Origin: Dehalococcoidales bacterium
GTDB lineage: Bacteria > Chloroflexota > Dehalococcoidia > E44-bin15
DNA: 12,951 nt
Direction: 5' to 3'
Assembly (NCBI GenBank): GCA_030615555.1
Contig: JAUWZB010000013.1
Span: forward strand, 1-12,951
Of the stretch, positions 1-6,329 are shown one piece after another. How positions within the stretch are numbered: the first letter of the stretch is position 1; the number at the start of each line of letters is the position of its first letter. Below the pieces are notes generated by a model. That model made no database searches. It saw only the letters and a program-made list of their open reading frames with translations, and was not told the DNA's origin. The position numbers and the translations under genes are program-made.

Positions 1-139
1 TTTTCGTCCTAGACGGTCCTCTACAAGAAGCCGACCTCCAATTTCAAGGCGATTGTTTAGCAAAGCTCAATTGACACTAATTAACCGTTGATGTAATGTG
101 AGGTTAGCTTTAAAGAACGCCGGTTAAGAGCGAAAAAAA
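1..139 (+). repeat. Palindromic gene-boundary repeat, long copy R1
   Basis: First of two tandem copies. It opens with TTTTCGTCCTAG and closes with GGTTAAGAGCGAAAA, which form a degenerate terminal inverted repeat. Compared with the short copies at 2495, 6125, 6201 and 9264 it carries an extra block of about 54 nt (58-111) between GATTGTT and AAAGAACGCC. That block holds TTGACA and is bounded by AAAGCT/AGCTTT. R1 is followed directly by TG, so an ATG is formed at 139-141, just as at the end of R2. The left end coincides with the window edge, so the copy may extend further left. Confidence 0.9.
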
Positions 140-145
140 TGACAC

Positions 146-285
146 TTTTTCGTCCTAGTCCATCCTCTACAAGAAGCCGACCTCCAATTTCAAGGCGATT
201 GTTTAGCAAAGCTCAATTGACACTAATCAACCGTTGATGTAATGTGAGATTAGCTTTAAAGAACGCCGGTTAAGAGCGAAAAAAA
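146..285 (+). repeat. Palindromic gene-boundary repeat, long copy R2
   Basis: Second tandem copy, offset 146 bp from R1 and differing from it at only a handful of positions (for example 13-16 compared with 159-162, and single changes inside the 54-nt block). Its last A is the A of the ATG start codon of the M50 protease at 285, so the terminus GAGCGAAAAAA is the whole translation-initiation region of that gene. The high identity to R1 implies a recent tandem duplication or recent conversion. Confidence 0.92.
217..243 (+). promoter_or_regulatory. Possible promoter inside repeat R2
   Basis: A perfect -35 hexamer TTGACA (217-222) is followed after 15 bp by TGTAAT (238-243), or after 17 bp by the weaker TAATGT. 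The same TTGACA lies in R1 at 71-76. It sits in the extra 54-nt block that only the two long copies carry. It would give a leader of roughly 35 nt before the protease ATG. The short spacer or weak -10 makes this tentative. Confidence 0.35.
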
Positions 286-1421
286 TGGGCAGGTCGATTC
301 AACTGGGCAGGATCTTCGGCATCCCCTTCCGGCTGGACTATAGCTGGTTTCTCATCTTCATCTTCATCACGGTGCTCCTCTCCTATCTTTATTTCCCTGA
401 CAGCTATCCTCTCTGGTCTCCAGCCTACTATTGGATCGTGGGCATCGCCACCAGCCTTCTATTCTTTGCCTCCGTGCTGACTCACGAGCTGGCTCATAGC
501 CTCGTGGGAATCAGAGGGGGCATCCCAGTAAAGAGCATCACCCTTTTCTTTTTCGGTGGCATTGCTCACATTGGAAAGGAGGCCTCTCACCCCACCACTG
601 AGCTAAAGATGGCAGCCGCCGGGCCACTATGCAGCATAGCGCTCGCCGGTCTATTCTATAGCATTTCCTGGTTAAGTAGCGGCTTCAACGAGTACGTGGC
701 AGGCCTAACCCTCTGGCTCGCCTACATCAATCTCATCCTCGCCGCGTTCAACATGATACCGGGCTTCCCCCTCGATGGCGGCAGGGTGCTGCGCGCCATC
801 ATCTGGCGGGTCACCGGAAACTATATGCGAGCAACACGAATTGCCACACAGGCGGGGTACGGGGTTTCATACGCTTTAATCATCGGTGGTATCCTGATCT
901 TTTTCGGACTAGGCAGAGAGCTCGGTCTCAGCGGGCTCTCTGGCCTGTGGTTCATATTTCTCGCTTTTTTCCTCAACAGCGCCACCCGCATGACCTACCG
1001 CCAGACCACGCTGCGCGAGTCCCTAAAGGGGTTCACCGCTCAAGATGTGATGGCCAGAGATTTTCCCCGCGTTCCTCGCCACCTCACCATCAGGGAACTG
1101 GCTCACGGGCCGCTCCTCACCACCTCAAGCCAGTGCTTCCTGGTTACCGATGGGGAGAGGGTGGCCGGGATACTTACCCCGCACCAGGTAAAGGCGGTGC
1201 CCCGGGATCACTGGGACATCACCACCTCAGGGCAGGCGATGACCCCCGTGGAAAATCTGAAGATAGTCCGTCCCACTGATGGGGCCCTCAGTATCCTCGA
1301 GCGAATGGGCGAGGAGAATTTAGACCTGGTAACTGTGGTCAGCGAGGGGAGGATTATCGGGATGATCCTGCGCGATAACCTGATTCGCTTTGCCCAGAGG
1401 TTCCACGAGCTGAAGATGTGA
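285..1421 (+). CDS. Site-2 protease family (M50) membrane metalloprotease with CBS pair
   Basis: A 378-residue integral membrane zinc protease of the SpoIVFB/rhomboid-independent S2P class, expected to cut a membrane-spanning substrate; the substrate is unknown. The zinc motif HELAH is at residues 67-71 inside a membrane segment. The third zinc ligand is in NMIPGFPLDGGR (156-167, Asp164). Hydrophobic segments lie near 20-37, 48-70, 110-130, 138-155, 193-210 and 218-232. The cytosolic C-terminal part (about 250-372) is a pair of CBS-like repeats beginning at TAQDVMARDF and SGQAMTPVEN, which in this family bind adenosine nucleotides. The ATG abuts the end of repeat R2 (GAGCGAAAAAA), which gives only a weak Shine-Dalgarno. 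The family starts at about this residue (GRSIQLGRIFGIPFRLDYSW), so the start is well supported. It converges with the gene at 1495-2415, with 73 bp between stops. Confidence 0.93.
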   Translation: MGRSIQLGRIFGIPFRLDYSWFLIFIFITVLLSYLYFPDSYPLWSPAYYWIVGIATSLLFFASVLTHELAHSLVGIRGGIPVKSITLFFFGGIAHIGKEASHPTTELKMAAAGPLCSIALAGLFYSISWLSSGFNEYVAGLTLWLAYINLILAAFNMIPGFPLDGGRVLRAIIWRVTGNYMRATRIATQAGYGVSYALIIGGILIFFGLGRELGLSGLSGLWFIFLAFFLNSATRMTYRQTTLRESLKGFTAQDVMARDFPRVPRHLTIRELAHGPLLTTSSQCFLVTDGERVAGILTPHQVKAVPRDHWDITTSGQAMTPVENLKIVRPTDGALSILERMGEENLDLVTVVSEGRIIGMILRDNLIRFAQRFHELKM

Positions 1422-1514
1422 TTTCGCACTTTACGAGATGTCAGAATAGACCGGTAGCCATGCTCCCATAAGACCGGCTTCCATATAGTAGGGGCTATCG
1501 TATAGTACGAAAAA
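1422..1514 (-). repeat. Diverged gene-boundary repeat R9 between convergent genes
   Basis: Read on the minus strand it begins TTTTTCGTACTATACG, close to the family end TTTTTCGTCCTAGAC, and finishes about 93 bp later in GTGCGAAAT. The inside keeps weak echoes of R5: plus-strand GACCGGTAG for GAACGGTAG, then GACCGGCTTCCATA for GTCGGCCTTCTGTA. It starts right after the protease stop and runs into the last six codons of the ADP-ribosylglycohydrolase gene. Length and both ends fit the family, but the interior similarity is low. Confidence 0.5.
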
Positions 1515-2415
1515 GCGCTAGCTCATAAATCTTAGTAGCCAGCTCGATTATCTCCCCCCTGCTGGCAAGCGGCTGCTGCCACCTTGAGGGTATCTTCTCC
1601 AGACCATACCAGGCTCCCGAGAGAGCGCCACATACCGCCCCGATGGTATCGGTATCGCCTCCCAGGTTCACTGCAGATACCAGGGCATCCTCAAAGGAGG
1701 AGGTATTCAAAAAGCACCAGAGGGCCGCCTGAAGGGTGTCCAGGACAAAGCCCGAGGGCACCACATCCTCCATCCTCATCACTTCGACCTTAGCCACCGC
1801 TTGCCTGACCTCAGGTTGTTCGATTTTACCTACGATCTTGTCGAGCAGGACGCCCCTATCCTCATAAAGCAGCTGGGAGATCGCCAGGTTTAGGGCCGCC
1901 GCCCCCCAGCAAGCCCTGGGATCCCAATGGGTGATCAGGGAGCTAGCGATGCTGTCTTTTATCAACCTCTCGCGGTTTTTGGCATCGAGGAGAGCGATGG
2001 GGGCACAGCGCATAATGCTGCCATTGCCCGCGGAGAGTCCCCCCACCCTCTGGTGAGCGATCTGCCCCGCATCCTGCCAGGAGGCGCCGTTCCGTAATGC
2101 CTCAAGGGCCACCCAGGTAGTGCGCCCGATCCCTAAAGCCCCGGCCTGAAACCAGCCCAGAAACTTCAGGACGATATCCTCAGGGTCAAAGCGCCCCTTT
2201 CCTACAATGCTGCGGGCGATGCAGAGCATCATCGCCGTGTCATCGGTCCATTCCCCAGGTCCCAGCCCCAGCCAGCCCCCGCCAAAAAGCTCCCTCACCC
2301 GACCGTATCGCTGCTCTATCTCCTCCCGCCCCATCCCCTCCACAGGGGCTCCCAGGGCATCGCCCAGGGCAAGCCCCACCAGACATCCGCGAAAGCGCTC
2401 TATAAGATTCACCAT
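1495..2415 (-). CDS. ADP-ribosylglycohydrolase family protein (DraG-like)
   Basis: A 306-residue cytosolic protein of the ADP-ribosyl-glycohydrolase (DraG/ARH) fold, which removes ADP-ribose from proteins or small molecules using two metal ions. The family landmarks are present in order: GLALGDALGAPVEG (14-27), EWTDDTAM with the metal-binding TDDT (57-60), GNGSIMRCAPIAL (130-142), THWDP (162-166) and NLGGDTDTIGAV (250-261) with the second metal-binding acidic pair (Asp254, Asp256). Length is normal for the family. The start is ATG at 2415; no Shine-Dalgarno precedes it, but a TATAAT lies 9 nt upstream, consistent with a nearly leaderless message. The last residues (FRTIR) fall inside repeat R9. 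No dinitrogenase reductase or DraT partner is in view, so the substrate cannot be named. Confidence 0.9.
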   Translation of the reverse strand: MVNLIERFRGCLVGLALGDALGAPVEGMGREEIEQRYGRVRELFGGGWLGLGPGEWTDDTAMMLCIARSIVGKGRFDPEDIVLKFLGWFQAGALGIGRTTWVALEALRNGASWQDAGQIAHQRVGGLSAGNGSIMRCAPIALLDAKNRERLIKDSIASSLITHWDPRACWGAAALNLAISQLLYEDRGVLLDKIVGKIEQPEVRQAVAKVEVMRMEDVVPSGFVLDTLQAALWCFLNTSSFEDALVSAVNLGGDTDTIGAVCGALSGAWYGLEKIPSRWQQPLASRGEIIELATKIYELALFRTIR

Positions 2416-2423
2416 CTTTTGTA

Positions 2424-2429
2424 ATTATA
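2424..2429 (-). promoter_or_regulatory. Possible -10 box of a near-leaderless promoter
   Basis: Minus-strand TATAAT lies 9 nt before the ATG at 2415, with no recognisable -35 at 16-18 bp (the 17-bp position reads CCCCAA). Transcription from it would start within about 1-3 nt of the start codon. This fits the lack of a ribosome binding site in front of the ADP-ribosylglycohydrolase gene. Confidence 0.3.
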
Positions 2430-2453
2430 CAACACCAAGTCCCTCATTGGGGC

Positions 2454-2482
2454 TAGAAATGCCCACTTCATCAGTTTATAAT
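2454..2482 (+). promoter_or_regulatory. Predicted sigma-70-type promoter for the amidohydrolase to trxB run
   Basis: TAGAAA (2454-2459, four of six -35 positions), a 17-bp spacer and a perfect TATAAT (2477-2482). The transcript would start near 2489, so repeat R3 (2495-2582) would form nearly the whole 5' leader of the M20 gene. It lies back-to-back with the minus-strand -10 box at 2424-2429. Confidence 0.55.
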
Positions 2483-2494
2483 AATCGCCGGGGG

Positions 2495-2582
2495 TTTTTT
2501 CATTCTCATCGCTCCGTTACAAAAAGTAAGCCCCTACTGTTCAGACTATTGTTCAAAAAGAACGTGGGTTTAGGGCGAAAAA
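2495..2582 (+). repeat. Gene-boundary repeat, short copy R3
   Basis: An 88-bp copy running from TTTTTTCATTCTCATCGC to TTTAGGGCGAAAAA. It shares with the reverse complement of R5 the long core TTCAGACTATTG-TCAAAAAGAAC (one variable base at the dash) and the block CGTTACA. Its last base is directly followed by the TTG start codon of the M20 gene, with AGGG in the terminus placed as a Shine-Dalgarno 7 nt upstream. Confidence 0.92.
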
Positions 2583-3749
2583 TTGGATATAGAGAAGCTG
2601 AAAGCGATGGCGATCGGGGAGGTGGATGCTCACCGAGAGGAGCTTATTGAGCTGAGCCTGAGGATTCACCATAACCCCGAGCTGGGCTTTAAAGAGGTAA
2701 AGGCATCCGGTTGGTTGACAGAATACCTAGAGAGAAACGGCTTTAAGGTCGAAAAAGGGATTTGCCAGCTAGCTACCGCTTTTCGCGGGAGCTATGGCTC
2801 GGGGAAACCGACCATCGCCCTTCTTGCGGAATACGATGCCCTGCCAAAGTTGGGACACGCCTGCGGCCATAATATAATCGCTACCGCTGCGGTGGGTGCC
2901 GCCGTGGCCCTAAGAGGTGCCATCGACGAGGCGGGAGGTCGCGTTATCGTTATCGGCACCCCGGCCGAGGAGCTTTATGGGGGCAAGGTGGTCATGGCCG
3001 AACGGGGCGCCTTCGAAGATATAGATGCCGCCATGATCGTGCACCCCAGCGTGGCGGACATGGCAAGCATCCAAGCCCTGGCCTGCATCGGTCTGGAGGT
3101 GGAGTTTACGGGCAAAGCGGCCCACGCCGCCGCCTTTCCCCAGGAAGGGGTCAATGCCCTGGAGGCGATGATCCAGGCCTTTAGCGGGATCAATTCTCTC
3201 CGGCAGCATATCAGGGAGCGGGCGCGCATCCACGGCATCATCACCCAGGGGGGCGAGGCACCAAATATCGTGCCGGCCTACAGCGCGGGGAGCTTCCTGG
3301 TGCGCGCCGAGGATGAGGCCTACCTTGATGAATTAAAGGAAAAGGTGCTAAACTGTTTTAAGGCCGCATCTTTGGCTACGGGGGCTCGTCTGGAGTATAA
3401 GTGGACGGCATATTACGCCCCGCTCAAGACCAGCTTTGCCCTGGCAGAGGTGTTCACCAGGAATATGGAGGCCCTGGGGCGCAATTTAGGAACCACCTTA
3501 GAGAGAGCGCTTGGCTCTAGCGATGTGGGCAATGTAAGCGCGTTGGTGCCCACCATTCACCCGATGGTAGCCATCGCCCCACCGGAGGCTGTGCCCCACT
3601 CTCCGGAGTTCGCCGCGGCCGCCGCCTCGGCGGAGGGAAGTCGCGGGCTCCTTGATGGGGCAAAGGCCCTGGCGATGACGGTGGTGGACCTGATTGCCCA
3701 GCCGGGGATAATGGACAGGATAAAGGAAGAGTTTTTTCGCCCTAAATAA
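2583..3749 (+). CDS. M20D-type amidohydrolase (AbgB/IAA-amino-acid hydrolase-like)
   Basis: A 388-residue cytosolic metallo-amidohydrolase of the M20 family, resembling p-aminobenzoyl-glutamate/N-acyl-amino-acid hydrolases, which cleave an amide between an acyl or aryl group and an amino acid. Visible motifs: NPELGFKE (31-38), LAEYDALPKLGHACGHN (81-97, metal ligands Cys94 and His96), TPAEE (126-130, catalytic/metal Glu pair), VHPS (153-156) and a dimerisation domain beginning near GKAAHAAAFP (178-187). Substrate specificity cannot be read from sequence. I take the TTG at 2583, abutting repeat R3 with AGGG 7 nt before; an ATG at 2607 is an alternative. The end (EEFFRPK, stop) is coded by TTTTTTCGCCCTAAA, a repeat-family terminus. 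The activase begins 12 bp later, so the two are probably co-transcribed. Confidence 0.9.
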   Translation: MDIEKLKAMAIGEVDAHREELIELSLRIHHNPELGFKEVKASGWLTEYLERNGFKVEKGICQLATAFRGSYGSGKPTIALLAEYDALPKLGHACGHNIIATAAVGAAVALRGAIDEAGGRVIVIGTPAEELYGGKVVMAERGAFEDIDAAMIVHPSVADMASIQALACIGLEVEFTGKAAHAAAFPQEGVNALEAMIQAFSGINSLRQHIRERARIHGIITQGGEAPNIVPAYSAGSFLVRAEDEAYLDELKEKVLNCFKAASLATGARLEYKWTAYYAPLKTSFALAEVFTRNMEALGRNLGTTLERALGSSDVGNVSALVPTIHPMVAIAPPEAVPHSPEFAAAAASAEGSRGLLDGAKALAMTVVDLIAQPGIMDRIKEEFFRPK

Positions 3750-3824
3750 GGTGAAAGCCTAATGACACAACGAATGTTTGTTTCTGAGTTCAGCCTCCCT
3801 GAAAACAGTGGTAAAGAACGAAAA
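3732..3824 (+). repeat. Possible diverged gene-boundary repeat R7 across a gene junction
   Basis: It starts with TTTTTTCGCCCTAA at the 3' end of the M20 gene and ends with GGTAAAGAACGAAAA 93 bp later, inside the first 21 codons of the activase. The interior shares only GTTCAG and a loose match near the right end with the clear copies. The two termini are at the right distance and orientation, but this could be chance or an old decayed copy. Confidence 0.3.
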
Positions 3825-4781
3825 GTTTACCTGGGCATCGATGTTGGCTCGGTGACCACCAAGTTTGCGGTGCTCGATGAGGAGGTCCAGCTTGTTACTT
3901 CCCTCTATCTGCGCACCCAGGGCCGGCCCATCGCGATGATCCAGCAGGGCCTTAAGGAGCTCGCGACAAGGCTACCTCCGGGGGCCCAGATCAAGGGGGT
4001 GGGCACCACGGGGAGCGCCCGCTACCTGGCAGGGGTGATGGTGAGTGCCGATGTGGTCAAGAACGAGATCACCGCCCAGGCGGTGGCTGCCCTTCACCTC
4101 GTCGCCGATGTGCAGACCGTTATCGAGATCGGGGGGCAGGACTCAAAGATTATCATGATTAGAGGGGGCATCGTTACCGACTTTGGGATGAACACGGTGT
4201 GCGCTGCGGGTACGGGAAGCTTCCTCGATCAGCAGGCACAACGCCTGAATATGAGGATCGAGGATTTCGGCAAGGAGGCGCTTCAGAGCAAAAAGACGGT
4301 GCCCATCGCCGGGCGGTGCACCGTCTTCGCCGAGTCAGATATGATCCATAAGCAGCAGATGGGGCACGGCCTCGAGGATATCATCTCCGGGCTTTGCCAG
4401 GCCCTGGTGCGAAATTACCTGAACAATGTCGGCCTGGGGAAGGAGATTCTGCCCCCCATCGTGTTTCAGGGGGGTGTCGCCTTTAACCAGGGCATGGTGA
4501 GGGCTTTCGAGGAAACCCTGGGCTGCCAGGTAATTGTGCCCCCCCACCATGAGGTGATGGGAGCTATTGGGGCGGCGCTTCTTGCCCATGAGGAGATGGC
4601 GATGCGGGGCAACGGGACAAAGTTCAACGGGTTTGCGGTGGCGGAAGCCAGTTTTCGCACCTCCTCCTTCGAATGCAAGGCCTGCCCCAATATGTGTGAG
4701 ATCTCGCAGGTCTTCCGGGACGGCAAGGTGCTTGCCCGATGGGGCGGGCGATGCGACCTATGGGAAAGAGCGAGCGCTTAA
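3762..4781 (+). CDS. BadF/BcrA/HgdC-type CoA-dehydratase activase with C-terminal Cys motif
   Basis: A 339-residue ASKHA-fold ATPase of the 2-hydroxyacyl-CoA dehydratase activase / benzoyl-CoA reductase subunit family, which uses ATP and a dimer-bridging [4Fe-4S] cluster to push a low-potential electron onto a partner enzyme. Motifs: phosphate-1 YLGIDVGSVTTK (23-34), GTTGSARY (81-88), IEIGGQDSK (121-129), the cluster cysteines in VCAAGTGSFLD (Cys147) and GRCTVFAES (Cys186), FQGGVAFNQ (235-243) and GAIGAALLA (267-275). A C-terminal segment ECKACPNMCE (304-313) plus GGRCDLW (Cys331) resembles the Cys-rich extension seen in larger fused activases. The first 21 residues precede the usual family start and may derive from repeat R7. 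ATG at 3762 has AAGGTG 9 nt upstream. No dehydratase or reductase subunits adjoin it; plsX starts 1 nt after the stop. Confidence 0.9.
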   Translation: MTQRMFVSEFSLPENSGKERKVYLGIDVGSVTTKFAVLDEEVQLVTSLYLRTQGRPIAMIQQGLKELATRLPPGAQIKGVGTTGSARYLAGVMVSADVVKNEITAQAVAALHLVADVQTVIEIGGQDSKIIMIRGGIVTDFGMNTVCAAGTGSFLDQQAQRLNMRIEDFGKEALQSKKTVPIAGRCTVFAESDMIHKQQMGHGLEDIISGLCQALVRNYLNNVGLGKEILPPIVFQGGVAFNQGMVRAFEETLGCQVIVPPHHEVMGAIGAALLAHEEMAMRGNGTKFNGFAVAEASFRTSSFECKACPNMCEISQVFRDGKVLARWGGRCDLWERASA

Positions 4782-4782
4782 G

Positions 4783-5757
4783 ATGAGAATCGTGTTAGAT
4801 GCTATGGGCGGGGAACATGCTCCCCGAGAGGTGGTGCGGGGAGCGGTAGCGGCTGCCCGGGAGCAGGGGGTAGAGGTGGTGCTGGTGGGCAAACGGAGCG
4901 CCATTACCGCGGAGCTGGAAAATTATCACTTTGATCTAGCCATCGTTGATGCCAGCGAGGTGGTGGGGTCTGAGGATCACCCCGCTGAGGCGGTGCGCCA
5001 GAAGCAGGATTCATCCATTGTGGTGGGCATGAACCTCTTAAAAAGGGGCGAGGCCTCCGCCTTTGTCTCAGCAGGCAATACCGGGGCTGTGATGGCCGCC
5101 GCCACGCTTAGCCTGAGGCGTATCAAGGGGATTGAGCGCCCAGCCCTGGGCTTCCTCTTTGTCCTCCCCTGGCACTCTGTGCTCCTGATCGATGTCGGAG
5201 CCAACGCCGATTGCAAACCGAGCCAGCTCGTTCAATTTGCTCAAATGGGCAGCGTCTACATGGAAAGGATTTTCGGACTGGCGCGCCCGAGAATTGGCCT
5301 CCTCTCTAATGGGGAGGAAGAGGCCAAGGGGAACCTTCTGGTTCGCGAGACCCACCGGCTGCTGAAGGACACCAGCCTAAACTTCGTGGGCAATGTGGAA
5401 GGAAATGATATCCCCCGCAGTATCGCGGACGTGATCGTCACCGATGGTTTCACCGGCAATGTGGTGCTTAAGACTGGCGAGGGGGTGGGGGAGATGGTGC
5501 TCCAGTCGCTGCGGCAGGCGATCACGCAACGACCCCACATCAGGGTGATGGCCTTCATGTTGCAGCGTACCTTGCGCAGCGTGATCCACTCCCTGGACTA
5601 CGCCGAGCATGGTGGGGTGCCCCTTCTGGGGGTAAACGGGAATGTGATCATCGCTCATGGGCACAGCGAGGCCAAGGCGATTAAGAACGCCGTCTTTATT
5701 GCAAAACGGGCGGTGGAGCAGGGGGTGGTGGCGGCGATAGAGACGGGGATTAACTAA
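4783..5757 (+). CDS. plsX: Phosphate acyltransferase PlsX
   Basis: A 324-residue peripheral membrane-associated enzyme that converts acyl-ACP and phosphate to acyl-phosphate, the donor for PlsY in phospholipid synthesis. Family signatures are MRIVLDAMGGEHAP (1-14), SAGNTGA (97-103), IDVGANADC (136-144), LSNGEEEAKGN (174-184), GNVEGNDI (203-210), VTDGFTGNVVLK (219-230) and GVNGNVIIAHGHSEAKAI (283-300). An open frame extends upstream to 4567, but that part overlaps the activase in another frame; ATG 4783 gives the canonical N-terminus. Only 1 nt separates it from the activase stop, implying translational coupling. The usual companions fabH, fabD and acpP are not next to it; fabD and acpP are on the other strand at 7262-9036. 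Confidence 0.96.
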   Translation: MRIVLDAMGGEHAPREVVRGAVAAAREQGVEVVLVGKRSAITAELENYHFDLAIVDASEVVGSEDHPAEAVRQKQDSSIVVGMNLLKRGEASAFVSAGNTGAVMAAATLSLRRIKGIERPALGFLFVLPWHSVLLIDVGANADCKPSQLVQFAQMGSVYMERIFGLARPRIGLLSNGEEEAKGNLLVRETHRLLKDTSLNFVGNVEGNDIPRSIADVIVTDGFTGNVVLKTGEGVGEMVLQSLRQAITQRPHIRVMAFMLQRTLRSVIHSLDYAEHGGVPLLGVNGNVIIAHGHSEAKAIKNAVFIAKRAVEQGVVAAIETGIN

Positions 5758-5770
5758 AGAAAGGGTAGTT

Positions 5771-6097
5771 ATGGAAAAACCAGTGGCAGTTGATGACAAA
5801 ACCTTTGACCAAACGGTGCTTAAGGCGGAAACGCCGATGCTGGTGGATTTTTGGGCCCCCTGGTGCGCCCCATGCATAGCGGTGGCCCCAATACTGGATG
5901 ACCTCGTAGAGGAGTATAAGGGGAGGTTAGGCATCGCCAGGCTCAATGTCGATGAGGCCCCCCGAAATGCCAGCAAGTATGGCATCTCCGCGATCCCCAC
6001 CATGCTCCTGTTTAAAGATGGCAAGCCGGTGGGTCAGATTGTTGGCTTCAGGCCTAGAGCCGAGCTCAAGAAGGCGTTAGATGAAATCCTCTCCTGA
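5771..6097 (+). CDS. trxA: Thioredoxin (WCAPC active site)
   Basis: A 108-residue cytosolic thiol-disulfide oxidoreductase with the thioredoxin fold. The active site is FWAPWCAPC (Cys32, Cys35); classical thioredoxins have WCGPC, so position 33 is Ala instead of Gly. The buried aspartate precedes it in LVDFW, and the cis-proline is Pro76 in SAIPTM. The C-terminal GQIVGF and helix complete a full-length single domain with no signal peptide. It starts 13 nt after plsX with GAAAGGG as a ribosome site. A matching reductase gene lies 232 bp downstream, separated by repeats R4 and R5, so the pair probably functions together. Confidence 0.95.
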   Translation: MEKPVAVDDKTFDQTVLKAETPMLVDFWAPWCAPCIAVAPILDDLVEEYKGRLGIARLNVDEAPRNASKYGISAIPTMLLFKDGKPVGQIVGFRPRAELKKALDEILS

Positions 6098-6124
6098 CGA
6101 CGGGGGGAATGGTGACTTCAGCTA

Positions 6125-6200
6125 TTTTTGCCCTTAGCAGGCGTTCTTTTTGGACAATCGCCCTGAAATTTTAGAGGGAAGCTTTTTGTGGCGTAGCGAC
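6125..6200 (-). repeat. Gene-boundary repeat, short copy R4
   Basis: A 76-bp copy in reverse orientation, directly abutting R5. On the minus strand it reads CTACGCCACAAAAAGCTTCC, then TTTCAGGGCGATTGTCCAAA and AAGAACGCCTGCTAAGGGC. The stretch TTTCA-GGCGATTG (one extra G here) and the ending GAACGCC match R1/R2; CACAAAAAGCTT resembles the CTACAAAAAGCTTAG of R6. It begins 27 bp after the thioredoxin stop. Its outer end has lost the G of TTTTTCG (TTTTTGCCC on the plus strand). Confidence 0.85.
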
Positions 6201-6288
6201 TTTTTCGCCCTTATCAGGCGTTCTTTTTGAGCAATAGTCTGAACGGTAGAGGTCGGCCTTCTGTAACGCAGCGCCTAGAGCGAAAAAA
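6201..6288 (-). repeat. Gene-boundary repeat, short copy R5
   Basis: An 88-bp copy, same orientation as R4 and directly adjacent. The ends TTTTTCGC and GCGAAAAA pair perfectly, and inner AGGCG/CGCCT can extend the stem, so the transcript could fold into a long hairpin. The core GTTCTTTTTGAGCAATAGTC continues into TGAACGG and is nearly the reverse complement of R3. The right end GAGCGAAAAAA lies 41 nt before the trxB ATG, so here the terminus does not act directly as the ribosome site. Confidence 0.92.
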
Positions 6289-6329
6289 GGTCAGTCGGAT
6301 CGCGACCAGGTTTGAAGAGGACGGGGGAA

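Noticed and set aside
1..287. CRISPR array
   Set aside because: There are only two 140-bp tandem copies with a 6-bp junction; no short regular repeats with unique spacers and no cas genes.
1422..1494. Bidirectional terminator between the convergent protease and glycohydrolase genes
   Set aside because: Only a weak CCGGT/ACCGG pairing with a long loop and no adjacent T-run on either strand; the sequence is better explained as a diverged repeat.
4567..4782. Upstream extension of the plsX frame
   Set aside because: It overlaps the activase C-terminus in another frame; the canonical PlsX N-terminus begins at the ATG at 4783.
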